Of a stretch of DNA of 64,000 nucleotides, positions 54,268 through 62,599 are shown one piece after another. The notes under the pieces are model-generated. The model saw only the letters and a program-made list of their open reading frames with translations. It searched no databases and had not been told where the DNA came from. Both the position numbers and the translations under genes were made by a program. Source of the DNA: Streptomyces sp. yr375 (lineage in GTDB: Bacteria > Actinomycetota > Actinomycetes > Streptomycetales > Streptomycetaceae); NCBI RefSeq assembly GCF_900110755.1, contig NZ_FOFF01000039.1, forward strand, positions 23,016-87,015, given 5' to 3'. Position 1 is the stretch's first letter. Each line of letters opens with the position of its first letter.

Positions 54268-55923
54268 TCAGAGCCCCGTAGCCAGGGCCTCGTCAAAGGG
54301 CGGCGATCCGGCCTCCGACCGGCCTGCGTCCCGGCCGTCCGGATCCGTACGGCGCTCCTCGTCCTGCTGCGCACAGGGCAGTGATACGACCATCGTCAGG
54401 CCGCCGCCCGGGGTGTCCTCGGGGGTGAGGGTGCCGTTCATCGCCTCGGTCAGGCCCCGGGCGAGGGCCAGACCGAGGCCGAGACCGGTGGTGTTGTTGG
54501 TGTCCCCGAGCCGCTGGAACGGCTCGAAGAGCCGCTCACGGCCGTCGGCGGGCAGGCCGGGCCCCCGGTCGACGACCCGCAGCTCCACGCGTCCCGCAAG
54601 CGCGCTGGCGGTGACCAGCACCTGCTGCCCGGGCGGCGTGTGCCGGGCCGCGTTGCCGACCAGGTTGGCGACGACGCGCTCCAGCAACGGAGGATCGGCC
54701 AGCACCGCCGGGATCCGCTCCACGTCCCGCGCCTCGGCCACCGGCACGTCCGCGAGCGCCGTCGGGAGCACCTCCTCCAGGGTCGTGGCCCTCAGGTTCA
54801 GCGGCAGGACGCCGGCCTCCAGGCGGCTGAGGTCGAGCAGGTTCTCGACCAGGCGACTGAGCTTGGCCATGGACTCGTCGGCGGTGGCGAGGAGTTCGTC
54901 GCGGTCCTCCGGGGTGAACTCCACGTCCCGGCTGCGCAGCGAGGTGACGGCCGCCCAGCCGGCGGCGAGCGGGGTGCGCAGGTCGTGCCCGACGGCCCGC
55001 AGCAGCGCCGTACGCATCCGGTCGGCCGCCTTCACGGGCTCCACCTCGGCCACCGCCTCGGCCAGCCGGGCCCGCTCGACAGCGGCCCCCACATGCGCGG
55101 CGAACGCGGCAAGCACCCGCCGCTCGGAGCCGGACAGCGACCGCCCTCGCAGCAGCAGATACGCACCGGGACCGGCTGGCACGACGGTGACGGCGGTGAC
55201 GGGAGTGACGGCAGTGACGCCCTCGGCGTCGGGCGGTTCGGCATCGGGCGGCTCGGGGGCGGGCGGTTCGGCGTTGAGCGGTGGGCGGTCTAGGGGTTCG
55301 GGGTCGGGCGGTTCCGCGTCGAGCGGTGACGAGGCCAGCGGCTCGGCGTCGGACGATTCCGCGTCGAGCAGTGACGGGGCCAGCGGCTCGGCGTCGGACG
55401 ATTCCGCGTCGAGCGGTGAGCGGTCCAGCGGTTCGGGGTCCAGCGATTCGGCATCGGGCGGTTCGGTGACGAGTTCTGCCGAGTTCATGCCGAAGGTTTC
55501 GCGGGTGCGTTCCAGGAGGGCCGGGATGGTCGCGTCGCCGCGGACGATGCTGCGGGCCAAAGACGACATCGTCTCGGCCTCGATGTCCTGCCGGCGCATG
55601 GCGTTACGGCCGTCACCCGGGACGTTGCGGTGGGCGAACTCGTCGACGACCGCCACCTGCGGACGGCGGGCCAGCACGGCCGCGAGGTCCATCTCCTCGC
55701 ACTCGCCGCCACGGTGGACGCAGCGGGCACGCGGGACGACCTCCAGGCCGTCCAGCATCGCCTCCGTGCGCGGCCGGCCGTGGCACTCGGCGAAGCCGAC
55801 CACGACATCCGCACCACGGGCGGCCCGACGCCGCGCCTCGTCGAGCATCCGGTAGGTCTTGCCCACCCCCGGAGCCGCCCCGAGGTAGACCTTCAGCCGT
55901 CCGGGCCGTCCGTCACCACTCAT
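54268..55923 (-). CDS. KdpD-type histidine kinase lacking its membrane and USP-like regions
   Basis: 551 aa versus ~850 for KdpD. Residues 1-105 are the start of the KdpD domain (GRLKVYLGAAPGVGKTYRMLDEARRR, Walker-like; VVDEFAHRNVPGDGRNAMRRQD). At ~115 the sequence jumps in frame to the region just after the membrane helices (MSSLARSIVRGDATIPALLERTRETFGMNSAEL). Missing are the rest of the KdpD domain, the USP-like domain and the four membrane helices. Residues ~152-240 are an acidic/Pro repeat (PLDAESSDAEPLA units), then GAF-like, HisKA (GHDLRTPLAAGW) and HATPase_c (LVGNAARHTPPG, TGLGLGLALARG). A soluble kinase is predicted. Start ATG 55923 aligned with KdpD. Confidence 0.85.
   Translation of the reverse strand: MSGDGRPGRLKVYLGAAPGVGKTYRMLDEARRRAARGADVVVGFAECHGRPRTEAMLDGLEVVPRARCVHRGGECEEMDLAAVLARRPQVAVVDEFAHRNVPGDGRNAMRRQDIEAETMSSLARSIVRGDATIPALLERTRETFGMNSAELVTEPPDAESLDPEPLDRSPLDAESSDAEPLAPSLLDAESSDAEPLASSPLDAEPPDPEPLDRPPLNAEPPAPEPPDAEPPDAEGVTAVTPVTAVTVVPAGPGAYLLLRGRSLSGSERRVLAAFAAHVGAAVERARLAEAVAEVEPVKAADRMRTALLRAVGHDLRTPLAAGWAAVTSLRSRDVEFTPEDRDELLATADESMAKLSRLVENLLDLSRLEAGVLPLNLRATTLEEVLPTALADVPVAEARDVERIPAVLADPPLLERVVANLVGNAARHTPPGQQVLVTASALAGRVELRVVDRGPGLPADGRERLFEPFQRLGDTNNTTGLGLGLALARGLTEAMNGTLTPEDTPGGGLTMVVSLPCAQQDEERRTDPDGRDAGRSEAGSPPFDEALATGL
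55209..55475. repeat. In-frame tandem repeat in the kdpD-like gene
   Basis: GC-rich units of about 15-60 bp (GGTTCGGGGTC, GACGATTCCGCGTCGAG, GGCCAGCGGCTCGGCGTC) encoding DAESSDAEPLAPS-like residues. At least two ~63-bp units are nearly identical (near 55316-55415). It replaces the conserved linker before the GAF region. Confidence 0.75.
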
Positions 55924-55985
55924 CGCCGCCGACGCGCTCGCTCACTGGCTCAACTCCCCCGAGGGACGGGTCACTTCTCTCTATC

Positions 55986-55995
55986 GAAGCGCTTC
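55986..55995. promoter_or_regulatory. Palindrome upstream of kdpD-like gene
   Basis: GAAGCGCTTC, 63 bp before the kdpD start. Same core (AGCGCT) as the 26526 and 57320 operators, so a LacI-type site is possible. Low confidence. Confidence 0.3.
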
Positions 55996-56166
55996 CGGCG
56001 ACCGAACGGGGCGGTTGTTAGCGGTTCCTTGGCACTGATCACGGGGACCTTGACACTGCCTTGACATCCCTGGGCCGGACAGGGCGAAGGCAGTGCGAAG
56101 GCCGATGAAAGGTTCGACGAGAGGCTTCGACGAGAGGCTCGATGAGAGCTCGGGTCCGCGCTGCTT

Positions 56167-57216
56167 CTACGACGCCGAGCAGGTGGCCGTCGCCGTGGGC
56201 GTGCCCGCCGTGGCCGATGTGCTCGCGAGGAAGCCGAAGGTGGTGCTCGCGCCCGCCGTCAGCGTGCCGTTCCACCCGGCGTTGCGCACCGTCGTCCCGG
56301 TCAGCGCGCCGTTCCAGACCTGGGTGACCTGGCTGCCCGTCGGGAGGCCGAGGGCCACCGCCCAGGAAGAGATCGCCGCCGTGGACGAGGTGTTGGTGAC
56401 CGTCACCTCACCCTGGTAACCGCCCTGCCACACCGACGCCGCCCGGAAAGTCGCCGAGCAGCCACCGTTCCCGGGGTCACCCGGGTCGCTCGGGTCGCTC
56501 GGGGTGAGCAGCGCCGACAGCGCCGGGTACCAGCGCGCCGCGATCTTCGCGTCGCCGGAGGCGTTGGGGTGGACGCCGTCGTTGGTGTCGGTGGCCGAGT
56601 CGAAGCCCGTCCACTGGTCGACGACGGTCACCGGCGACTGCGCGGTGGTGATGCCCTGGGCCCACGCCGGAATGCGCTGGTTGAAGGCCACCGTACGAGC
56701 GGCGCACTCGGCGCAACCGCTCGGGTTGATCGGGATGAGCTGGGCGACCAGCACCTTCATCGCCGGGTTGCTGGCCCGCATCTGGCCGACCAGCTTGGTG
56801 TACGCGGCGAGGATGGTGTCCGGCGCGATGCTGCTCCAGACGTCGTTGGTGCCGAAGTGCATGACAACGATGTCCGGCAGGGTCGCCGCCAGCCATCCGG
56901 GCAGCAGGTTCTGGTCGGCGGTGGCGGTGACCTGGAAGCCGCCGTGGCCTTCGTTGTCGGCGTCGTGCGTGAGGGCGCACGCCTGGGCGTTCAGCGTGCC
57001 GACGAAGTCGATGTCGGTGTAACCGGCGCTCTCCAACTGGTTCCAGAGGAGGGAGCGCCAGCAGCCCGGGGAGCCGGTGATGGAGTCGCCGAGCGGCATG
57101 ATCCGTACGGGGGTCGCGGCGGCGGCGGACGGAGCGCCGGCCAGACCGAGACCGGCGGCGAGGACGAGCAGAGCGGCCAGGAGAGCGGCGAGGAGGGGGT
57201 GATGTCTGCTGCGCAC
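56167..57216 (-). CDS. Secreted SGNH esterase (acetyl xylan esterase-like, CE3) with CBM2
   Basis: 349 aa from a GTG at 57216 with GGAAGGA upstream; the reading frame is open to 57354 but that stretch covers the operator. Signal peptide MRSRHHPLLAALLAALLVLAAGLGLAGAPSAAA. SGNH blocks: I IMPLGDSITGS (Ser nucleophile), III HFGTNDVW (Asn), V NDGVHPNASGD (Asp/His). Disulfide-type cysteines occur in GCWRS and CAECAA. After linker TPSDPSDPGDPG comes a CBM2 with three conserved tryptophans (ASVWQGGYQGEVTVTNTSS, SWAVALGLPTGSQVTQVWNG, NAGWNGTL). Deacetylates xylan-type polymers by family. The upstream CebR-type box links it to cellulose/cellobiose sensing. Confidence 0.92.
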   Translation of the reverse strand: MRSRHHPLLAALLAALLVLAAGLGLAGAPSAAAATPVRIMPLGDSITGSPGCWRSLLWNQLESAGYTDIDFVGTLNAQACALTHDADNEGHGGFQVTATADQNLLPGWLAATLPDIVVMHFGTNDVWSSIAPDTILAAYTKLVGQMRASNPAMKVLVAQLIPINPSGCAECAARTVAFNQRIPAWAQGITTAQSPVTVVDQWTGFDSATDTNDGVHPNASGDAKIAARWYPALSALLTPSDPSDPGDPGNGGCSATFRAASVWQGGYQGEVTVTNTSSTAAISSWAVALGLPTGSQVTQVWNGALTGTTVRNAGWNGTLTAGASTTFGFLASTSATAGTPTATATCSAS

Positions 57217-57309
57217 GGGGTGTCCTTCCCGGAGTGGGGCGGGAGTGGGAGTGGCAGTGCGGTGAGCGGTGCGTGGTAGCGGTGCGTGGTAGCGGTGCGC
57301 GGTACGCCG

Positions 57310-57343
57310 TACGTATATATGGGAGCGCTCCCACATATACGTA
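57310..57343. promoter_or_regulatory. CebR-box palindrome
   Basis: Contains TGGGAGCGCTCCCA (57320-57333), identical to the CebR operator of streptomycetes. Together with its flanks (TACGTATATA and TATACGTA) it forms a 34-bp palindrome with one mismatched pair. It lies 94-127 bp upstream of the esterase start; CebR should repress until cellobiose or a related sugar is present. Confidence 0.8.
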
Positions 57344-57402
57344 TCGTTCATCAAGCCACCGTTGTCGCCGGCACGTCAATAACCCGGACGGGCTTTCGGA
57401 TG

Positions 57403-60189
57403 TCAGCTTGTCAAGGACGCCAGTACCGACGGGAGTTCCGCCCGGGTGACGTTGAGTTTGCGGTAGGCGTGCGTGAGATGCTGCTCGACCGTGCTCACGG
57501 TGACGTACAGCCGCTTGGCTATTTCGCGGTTGGTGTATCCGTGGGCGGCCAGTTCGACGACACGCTGTTCCGCCTCGCTGAGCATCTGCCCGGATTCGGT
57601 CGGCGCCGGGTCCTCGTCCGTCCCGGGCCCGATCCGGCCGAGGCCGGTTCCCAGCACGAGGGCGAGCGGGCGGGCGCGGCACTGCTCGACGAGGTCCCAG
57701 GTCCGGCGGCCGACCAGGCGGGCGAGCCGGAGCTCCCCCAGGTCGACATAGGCCCGTGTGAGATCCGTCAGCGCCCGGGCCAGTTCGTAGCGGTCACCGG
57801 TGCCCTGGAGCGCGTCCGCGGCCTTCCGCAGCAGAAGGGGACGTCGCCGCACGGGGACGGTGCCCGCGAGGATCCGCAGCGCCGCCCCGCGTTCCCGTGT
57901 CGTGGTCGGACCGCACCGGTCGAGCTGCTCCTCCAGGAGCTGTCGTGCCTCGTCCGGCCTGCTCTGGAGGAGGAGCGCCTCCGCCGACTCGTTGCGCCAG
58001 GCGATCAGGCCCGGGACGTCCAGTCCCCACCGGCCCATGAGTTCACCGCAGGCGCGGAAGTCGCGCAGTGCGGCGTCCGGTTGTCCCGTGCAGAGGTGGT
58101 ATCGCCCTCTGGCCCGCAAGTAGTGCAGTCCGTGCCGGCTCTGCATCATCGTCTCCGGTACGGGCAGGGCGAGTTGGCGAGCCGCGTCCTCGTACGCGCC
58201 CATGGCGGTCAGCGCCATCAGCAGACTAGCCAGCGGCGACCCCACGGTCACTCCCCAACCGCCCGCCGGGAGGACCCGCAGCGCCTGCCGCGCGTTCCGC
58301 TCCGCGCCGGGCAAGTCACCTTGCCGCAACGCGATTTCGGCCCGGATGGCCAGCAACCTGGCCTGTCGGCCGGGGGATCGGCGTACGACGGCTTCGTCGA
58401 GCAGGCCGTCGCAGCGCAGTGCGGCGCGGTCGAGCCGCTGCCCGTAGGTCAGGGCCAGCAGGGCGGATTCAACGGTGTCCATGCCCGTCTCGCCCAACCG
58501 GGTGCGGCTCAGTACGCGTTCGGCCTGGGACCACGCCTGCGTGGACGGCTCTGCGCCGAGTACGGAGTCGAGAGTGCCGGCGGCCTCCAGCCGCTGATCG
58601 ACGGCGAGCGAGGGAAGGTCCTGGCGGTGCGGTTCCGGCTCGGCCCGGGGCAGGCACTCCAGGACGGGCGGGTAGGTGCAGCGCAGCCAGGACCGGGCGA
58701 TCCGCAGTTCGTGCGCGGTCTCCGAATCCTGCGGCGCACCGGAGCGGCCGAGTCGGAGCAGTACGTCCTTCGCCGCCGCGAACCGCCCGTGCCACAGCAG
58801 CGCCCTGGCCAGCACCACGGCGTCACCGGCCCGCAGGTGGCCCCGGCGTTGCGCGTCGGCGAGGTCGGCGAGATACGGGGTCGGCGCGCTGGGGTTGACG
58901 CACCATTCGGCCTGCACGAGCGCGGTCTTCAGCCTGCTCAGCCGACGCTCGTCGGCACAGGTGCGGCAGGCCAGTCTGAGGTATTCCACGGCACCCTCGG
59001 TCAAGCCTTCGGACAGGGCCAGCTCGGCGGCCCGCTCCAGCACCGGGACGGTCCAGGGCGCTCCGGGGTGGGACGCGGCGACCAGGTGGTCGGCGACGAC
59101 GGTGGCGAGTGCCCCCTCGGCGTGCGTCAACTCGGCTGCCCTGCCGTGCAGTTCGGTGCGCTGCGAGGAGTCCATGTCCGTGAGTACGGCGGACCTGGCC
59201 ACGCGGTGCCGGAAGGTCCCGGCGTCGAGCAGCCCGGCCGCCATCAGGTCGCGCAAGGTCTCGTCGACGTTTCCGGGGTCGAGCCCCAGCAGTCGGTCGA
59301 CTCCGTCCGGCGAGCCGAGCACCGCGAGTCCCCGAGCCACGGTCAGGGCCCGGGAGCCCGAGCGGCGCAGACAGGAGACGACGGCATGGCCGTATCCGTC
59401 GGCCACCACGAGTTCGGCCGAGCAGCCTCTGGCAGCGCCGCCCGGGGCCACGGTGCGCAAGGCGGCCTGATGACCGGTGAGCAGCGCCTCCAGGAGCAGC
59501 GGATTGCCTCCGCTGACGGCATGGCAGTCGGCCGCGAGCCGGTCGGCGTCCTCGGCTCCCAGCCGGTCGGCGGTCATGGCCCGGACCCCGCACCCCGTGA
59601 GCAGGGGCACCTGAAGAATGCGGTTGCCGGGCCTGCGCAGCAACTCCAGCCGGAATCCGGTGTGTCGGTACGGTGCCTGCTCCGCGTGGCCGAACGCGGC
59701 CATGATGCGGGCCGTGTGCATGCGCCGCACGAGGTGGGACAGGCAGGTCAGGGACGCCTGGTCGGCATGGTGTACGTCGTCGACGACGATGGCGAGCGGC
59801 TGCCGCGCGGAGAGCGCGAGCAGTACCGCGCACACGGTGTGAGCGTCGCGCGGGTCCATGGGGAGTTGTCGTGCGCCGGGGCCGCCGTCCGCCGCGACGT
59901 CGAGCAGCCGGTCGACGTTCGCCCGTTCTTCGGCGGTGAGGGGCGCGTTGCACAGCAGTTGGCCCATCACGCCCAAGGACATCGGTGTCTCCGCTTCCGA
60001 GGCCGCCGCCACCAGTACCAGGGCACCGGCCGTCGCCGCCGCGTCGGCGACGGCCTCCAGGAGCGCGCTCTTGCCCACCGCCACGGCTCCGCCGACCAGG
60101 ACGGTCCGGCCCCGGCCCGCCATGGCGTCGGACAGCAGCCCGGTCAGGAGGTCCACCGACTCGTCGCGCTCGATCAGCGACATGCTCAT
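57403..60189 (-). CDS. LAL-type LuxR-family transcriptional regulator
   Basis: 928 aa from the ATG at 60189 (MSMSLIERDESVDLL); a second ATG lies two codons on, behind GGAAGG. N-terminal AAA/NB-ARC-type ATPase: Walker A VGGAVAVGKSALLEA (~35), Walker B LAIVVDDVHHAD. Middle ~400-830 is a TPR-like helical region. C-terminal LuxR HTH ~865-925 (LSEAEQRVVELAAHGYTNREIAKRLYV; STVEQHLTHAYRKLNV). Large ATP-binding LuxR regulators typically activate secondary-metabolite or sugar pathways. It has no obvious biosynthetic targets within the window; the CebR-controlled esterase and the two-component genes flank it. Confidence 0.92.
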   Translation of the reverse strand: MSMSLIERDESVDLLTGLLSDAMAGRGRTVLVGGAVAVGKSALLEAVADAAATAGALVLVAAASEAETPMSLGVMGQLLCNAPLTAEERANVDRLLDVAADGGPGARQLPMDPRDAHTVCAVLLALSARQPLAIVVDDVHHADQASLTCLSHLVRRMHTARIMAAFGHAEQAPYRHTGFRLELLRRPGNRILQVPLLTGCGVRAMTADRLGAEDADRLAADCHAVSGGNPLLLEALLTGHQAALRTVAPGGAARGCSAELVVADGYGHAVVSCLRRSGSRALTVARGLAVLGSPDGVDRLLGLDPGNVDETLRDLMAAGLLDAGTFRHRVARSAVLTDMDSSQRTELHGRAAELTHAEGALATVVADHLVAASHPGAPWTVPVLERAAELALSEGLTEGAVEYLRLACRTCADERRLSRLKTALVQAEWCVNPSAPTPYLADLADAQRRGHLRAGDAVVLARALLWHGRFAAAKDVLLRLGRSGAPQDSETAHELRIARSWLRCTYPPVLECLPRAEPEPHRQDLPSLAVDQRLEAAGTLDSVLGAEPSTQAWSQAERVLSRTRLGETGMDTVESALLALTYGQRLDRAALRCDGLLDEAVVRRSPGRQARLLAIRAEIALRQGDLPGAERNARQALRVLPAGGWGVTVGSPLASLLMALTAMGAYEDAARQLALPVPETMMQSRHGLHYLRARGRYHLCTGQPDAALRDFRACGELMGRWGLDVPGLIAWRNESAEALLLQSRPDEARQLLEEQLDRCGPTTTRERGAALRILAGTVPVRRRPLLLRKAADALQGTGDRYELARALTDLTRAYVDLGELRLARLVGRRTWDLVEQCRARPLALVLGTGLGRIGPGTDEDPAPTESGQMLSEAEQRVVELAAHGYTNREIAKRLYVTVSTVEQHLTHAYRKLNVTRAELPSVLASLTS

Positions 60190-60794
60190 CCTTCCTCTCC
60201 CCCGCGAAATCGCCCAGAATTTTTTACTTTCACCAGGCAAGAAGTTTACGGAAATCCTACATAACCGCATCGTCGGCCGAGCCGGAGAAATATCGCCCGC
60301 CTTTCGCATTCACGCTAACCAGAATCCCGAGGGGCGAACAAGCCGGACGATACGTTCGTGCACCCCAGGGCGACCGACAGGGTCACCGCCGGTATCGAAA
60401 GGAGCAGCGTCGCAGCCCCGTCCGGTCACCGTCGCAGGTAAACCCCCTGTCACCCCGAGCCCATGACCGACGCCATGGCCCGACCGCGCCCGCCAGGGCG
60501 ACGGCGGCACCCGCGAGAACCGGCCACGACACCGACGCCCGCACCCCACCCGCCCTACTCGGATCACCATTCGCATTGCCCAAAAAGGAATCCAACGACG
60601 AGCAAAGAAATGCCGGGCAAAACGGGATGTTTCCAACAAATGAAACGGCGGACCGGCATGACGGCCATGGCAGAAAACGAGCAGAAGTCGCCGCGAATCT
60701 TGACGCCTCCCTGACGGCGTCAATCTCCCTCCCCCGCATCGAAGAGTTAATCTTCAACCAATAGGGCTCTCTGCATCACGGAAGGGGCGCCAGG
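60190..60794. other. Intergenic, AT-richer region
   Basis: About 605 bp, noticeably AT-richer than its surroundings (e.g. 60220-60260 and 60575-60660). One short ORF is described separately (60627-60764). I see no other convincing gene, and no clear terminator. Confidence 0.4.
60627..60764 (+). CDS. Possible small peptide with TTA codon
   Basis: 45 codons, MFPTNETADRHDGHGRKRAE... to SLPRIEELIFNQ; an in-frame TTG at 60576 would add 17 residues (PKKESNDEQRNAGQNG). The peptide has a hydrophilic N-part and a compact hydrophobic/acidic C-part, and it ends 30 bp before the kinase ATG. Codon 41 is TTA (60747-60749), the bldA codon. No ribosome site is obvious and G/C at third positions is only ~59%. 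An overlapping frame (60610-60714) is equally open. Weakly supported. Confidence 0.3.
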   Translation: MFPTNETADRHDGHGRKRAEVAANLDASLTASISLPRIEELIFNQ

Positions 60795-61892
60795 ATGCTG
60801 AAGACTCACAGTGCATTCACAGCAGAGGCGCATCGAGCGGCCGCATTACTCGAAACGCATTCTCCCAGGATTCGGGCAGCATTCGAAGCCGAACTCCGCG
60901 CCGGCGACCACGCCTTGGCTCGTGATCCGGTGACACTGGACCAGGAACTGACGCACGCCGACCGGACAACGGCCGACGTCGTGCTGAGCCTTCGATCCGG
61001 TCGGGTTCGGACAGACAGGAGCCACCGGCCGGCGATCCGCGCCGACGGGGCCCGGCGGGCCGCCCAGGGTATCCACCCCCAGGAATCACTGACGGCCTCA
61101 GCACTCCTCCATACCGTTCTTCTTCGCGAGGCGTCGGCACTGGTCGCTTCCTTCGCCCGACCATTGCCCCTCATCAACCTGATCGCTTCCGCACTGCACC
61201 AGAGTATTTCCTTTCGGGTCGACGAGGCCCTGGAAAGCTACACCGCGCTCCTCGTCGAAACCGTTCACGAAGCACAGGTGAAGGAACAGAGTCGGATAGC
61301 CCGTGAACTCCATGACCGAATCGGTCATGGGGTGAGTACCGCTTATCGAAACATCGAGCTCTTCGGCATTCATCAGAAGAGCGATCCGGAGAAGGCGAAC
61401 GCCAGGGTGGAGAAGGCAAGGCTGGCGATCCGGAGCACCATAAAAGAACTGCGCGCCCTGACCTCGGATCTGCACACCGGCGAGATCTCGAGGAATCTCG
61501 AGAAAAGCCTCGTCCACTATCTGGAAGCAGCCGACTGCGACGGCGTCGACGTCCACCTTCAGATCAGCGGAGACGAAGGGTGGGCCCGGCCGGAAGTGCT
61601 CGACGAGGTCTTCCTCATGGTCAGAGAGGCCTCGCACAACGCGCTGCGCCATGCCGGCGCCCGCGTGGTGCTCATCCGCGTGACCGTCACTCCGCATGAA
61701 CTCCGCGCCTCGGTCAGGGACGACGGCTGCGGCTTCGACGCGCGACGGCACGAGGACACCGACGGCCTCGGCCTGTCCTGCATGCGGGAGCGGGCAGGGC
61801 TGCTCGGGGGAACAGCGGTGATCAACAGTCGGATCGGCCTCGGGACAGTCGTGGAGTTCGCGATCCCCCTCAAGGAAGTGCCCGCCCTGTGA
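60795..61892 (+). CDS. Histidine kinase (NarL-type partner), cytosolic
   Basis: 365 aa, ATG 60795. No membrane helices. The N-terminal ~155 residues are a helical sensor region with no recognised fold. HisKA_3: EQSRIARELHDRIGHGVS with phosphoacceptor His173, followed by HATPase_c (VREASHNALRHAGA, RDDGCGFDAR, GLGLSCMRERAGLLGG). Codon 18 is TTA (60846-60848, in AALLETH), so translation should depend on the bldA tRNA. The response regulator starts at GTG 61889, overlapping the TGA stop (GTGA), which implies translational coupling. Confidence 0.9.
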   Translation: MLKTHSAFTAEAHRAAALLETHSPRIRAAFEAELRAGDHALARDPVTLDQELTHADRTTADVVLSLRSGRVRTDRSHRPAIRADGARRAAQGIHPQESLTASALLHTVLLREASALVASFARPLPLINLIASALHQSISFRVDEALESYTALLVETVHEAQVKEQSRIARELHDRIGHGVSTAYRNIELFGIHQKSDPEKANARVEKARLAIRSTIKELRALTSDLHTGEISRNLEKSLVHYLEAADCDGVDVHLQISGDEGWARPEVLDEVFLMVREASHNALRHAGARVVLIRVTVTPHELRASVRDDGCGFDARRHEDTDGLGLSCMRERAGLLGGTAVINSRIGLGTVVEFAIPLKEVPAL

Positions 61893-62599
61893 GCCCGCGT
61901 AAGGAACGTAAGGAACGTGCGGAGCGTGAGGAAGGCGATGCCGGACGGGCTGCGGGCGGCGCGGGAATCACCGTCGTCCTGGTCGACGATCACGCCCTGG
62001 TGCGCGAGGGGCTGCGGGAGATCATCGACTCCCAGGACGACATGACCGTCGTGGGCGAGGCCGACCACAGTGAAGCGGCGGTCGCCCGCGTCACACGGCA
62101 CCGTCCGGACATCGTCCTGCTGGACATCGAGATTCCCGGCGGCGAACCCACGGACACCGTGACCCGGATGCGCGCCCTCTCTCCGACGTCCCAGATCATC
62201 ATCGTGAGCATGTACGACGGACCGCAGTTGCTTCGGCGGCTGATCGCGGCCGGCATCCGGGGTTATCTGCTGAAGAGCGTGGACCACCGGGAACTGATAT
62301 CGGCGATACGCAGCGTTCGGCACAACCCCGACCGCATGGTGCTCGCCGTCTCCCGTGGGTCCCTCGCCCAACTACAGGGATCGGACGACGTCCTGCTCTC
62401 CCCTCGCGAGCTGGAGATCCTCCGGCTCGTGGCGCAGGCCCTCACGAACAACCAGATATCCCATCGGCTTCTCCTGTCCGAGGCGACGGTGAAGCGGAAT
62501 CTGCGCAACATATTCGCCAAGCTGGACGCCAATTCGAGAATCGACGCCGTCAACAAGGGCATCGCCGCGTCGTTGATCTCGCCGCAGCGCGACCGCTAG
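61889..62599 (+). CDS. NarL/FixJ-type response regulator
   Basis: 236 aa from a GTG overlapping the kinase stop. N-terminal basic/acidic tail (PRKERKERAEREEGD) with a short direct repeat AAGGAACGT. Receiver ~26-145: LVDDHALVREG, phosphoacceptor Asp79 (DIVLLDIEIPGGE), Ser switch (IIVSMYDG) and Lys (YLLKSVD). LuxR-type HTH ~165-230: LSPRELEILRLVAQALTNNQISHRLL, SEATVKRNLRNIFAKLDANSR. Cognate of the upstream kinase. Its stop codon shares CTAG with the convergent aldo/keto reductase stop. Confidence 0.92.
   Translation: MSPRKERKERAEREEGDAGRAAGGAGITVVLVDDHALVREGLREIIDSQDDMTVVGEADHSEAAVARVTRHRPDIVLLDIEIPGGEPTDTVTRMRALSPTSQIIIVSMYDGPQLLRRLIAAGIRGYLLKSVDHRELISAIRSVRHNPDRMVLAVSRGSLAQLQGSDDVLLSPRELEILRLVAQALTNNQISHRLLLSEATVKRNLRNIFAKLDANSRIDAVNKGIAASLISPQRDR

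Noticed and set aside
57217..57354. N-terminal extension of the SGNH esterase
   Set aside because: The extra codons include the CebR-type operator and give a non-signal-like start; the GTG at 57216 has a good ribosome site and a signal peptide.
57286..60264. 992-codon frame antisense to the LAL regulator
   Set aside because: No domain; the complement has a full ATPase-TPR-LuxR protein.
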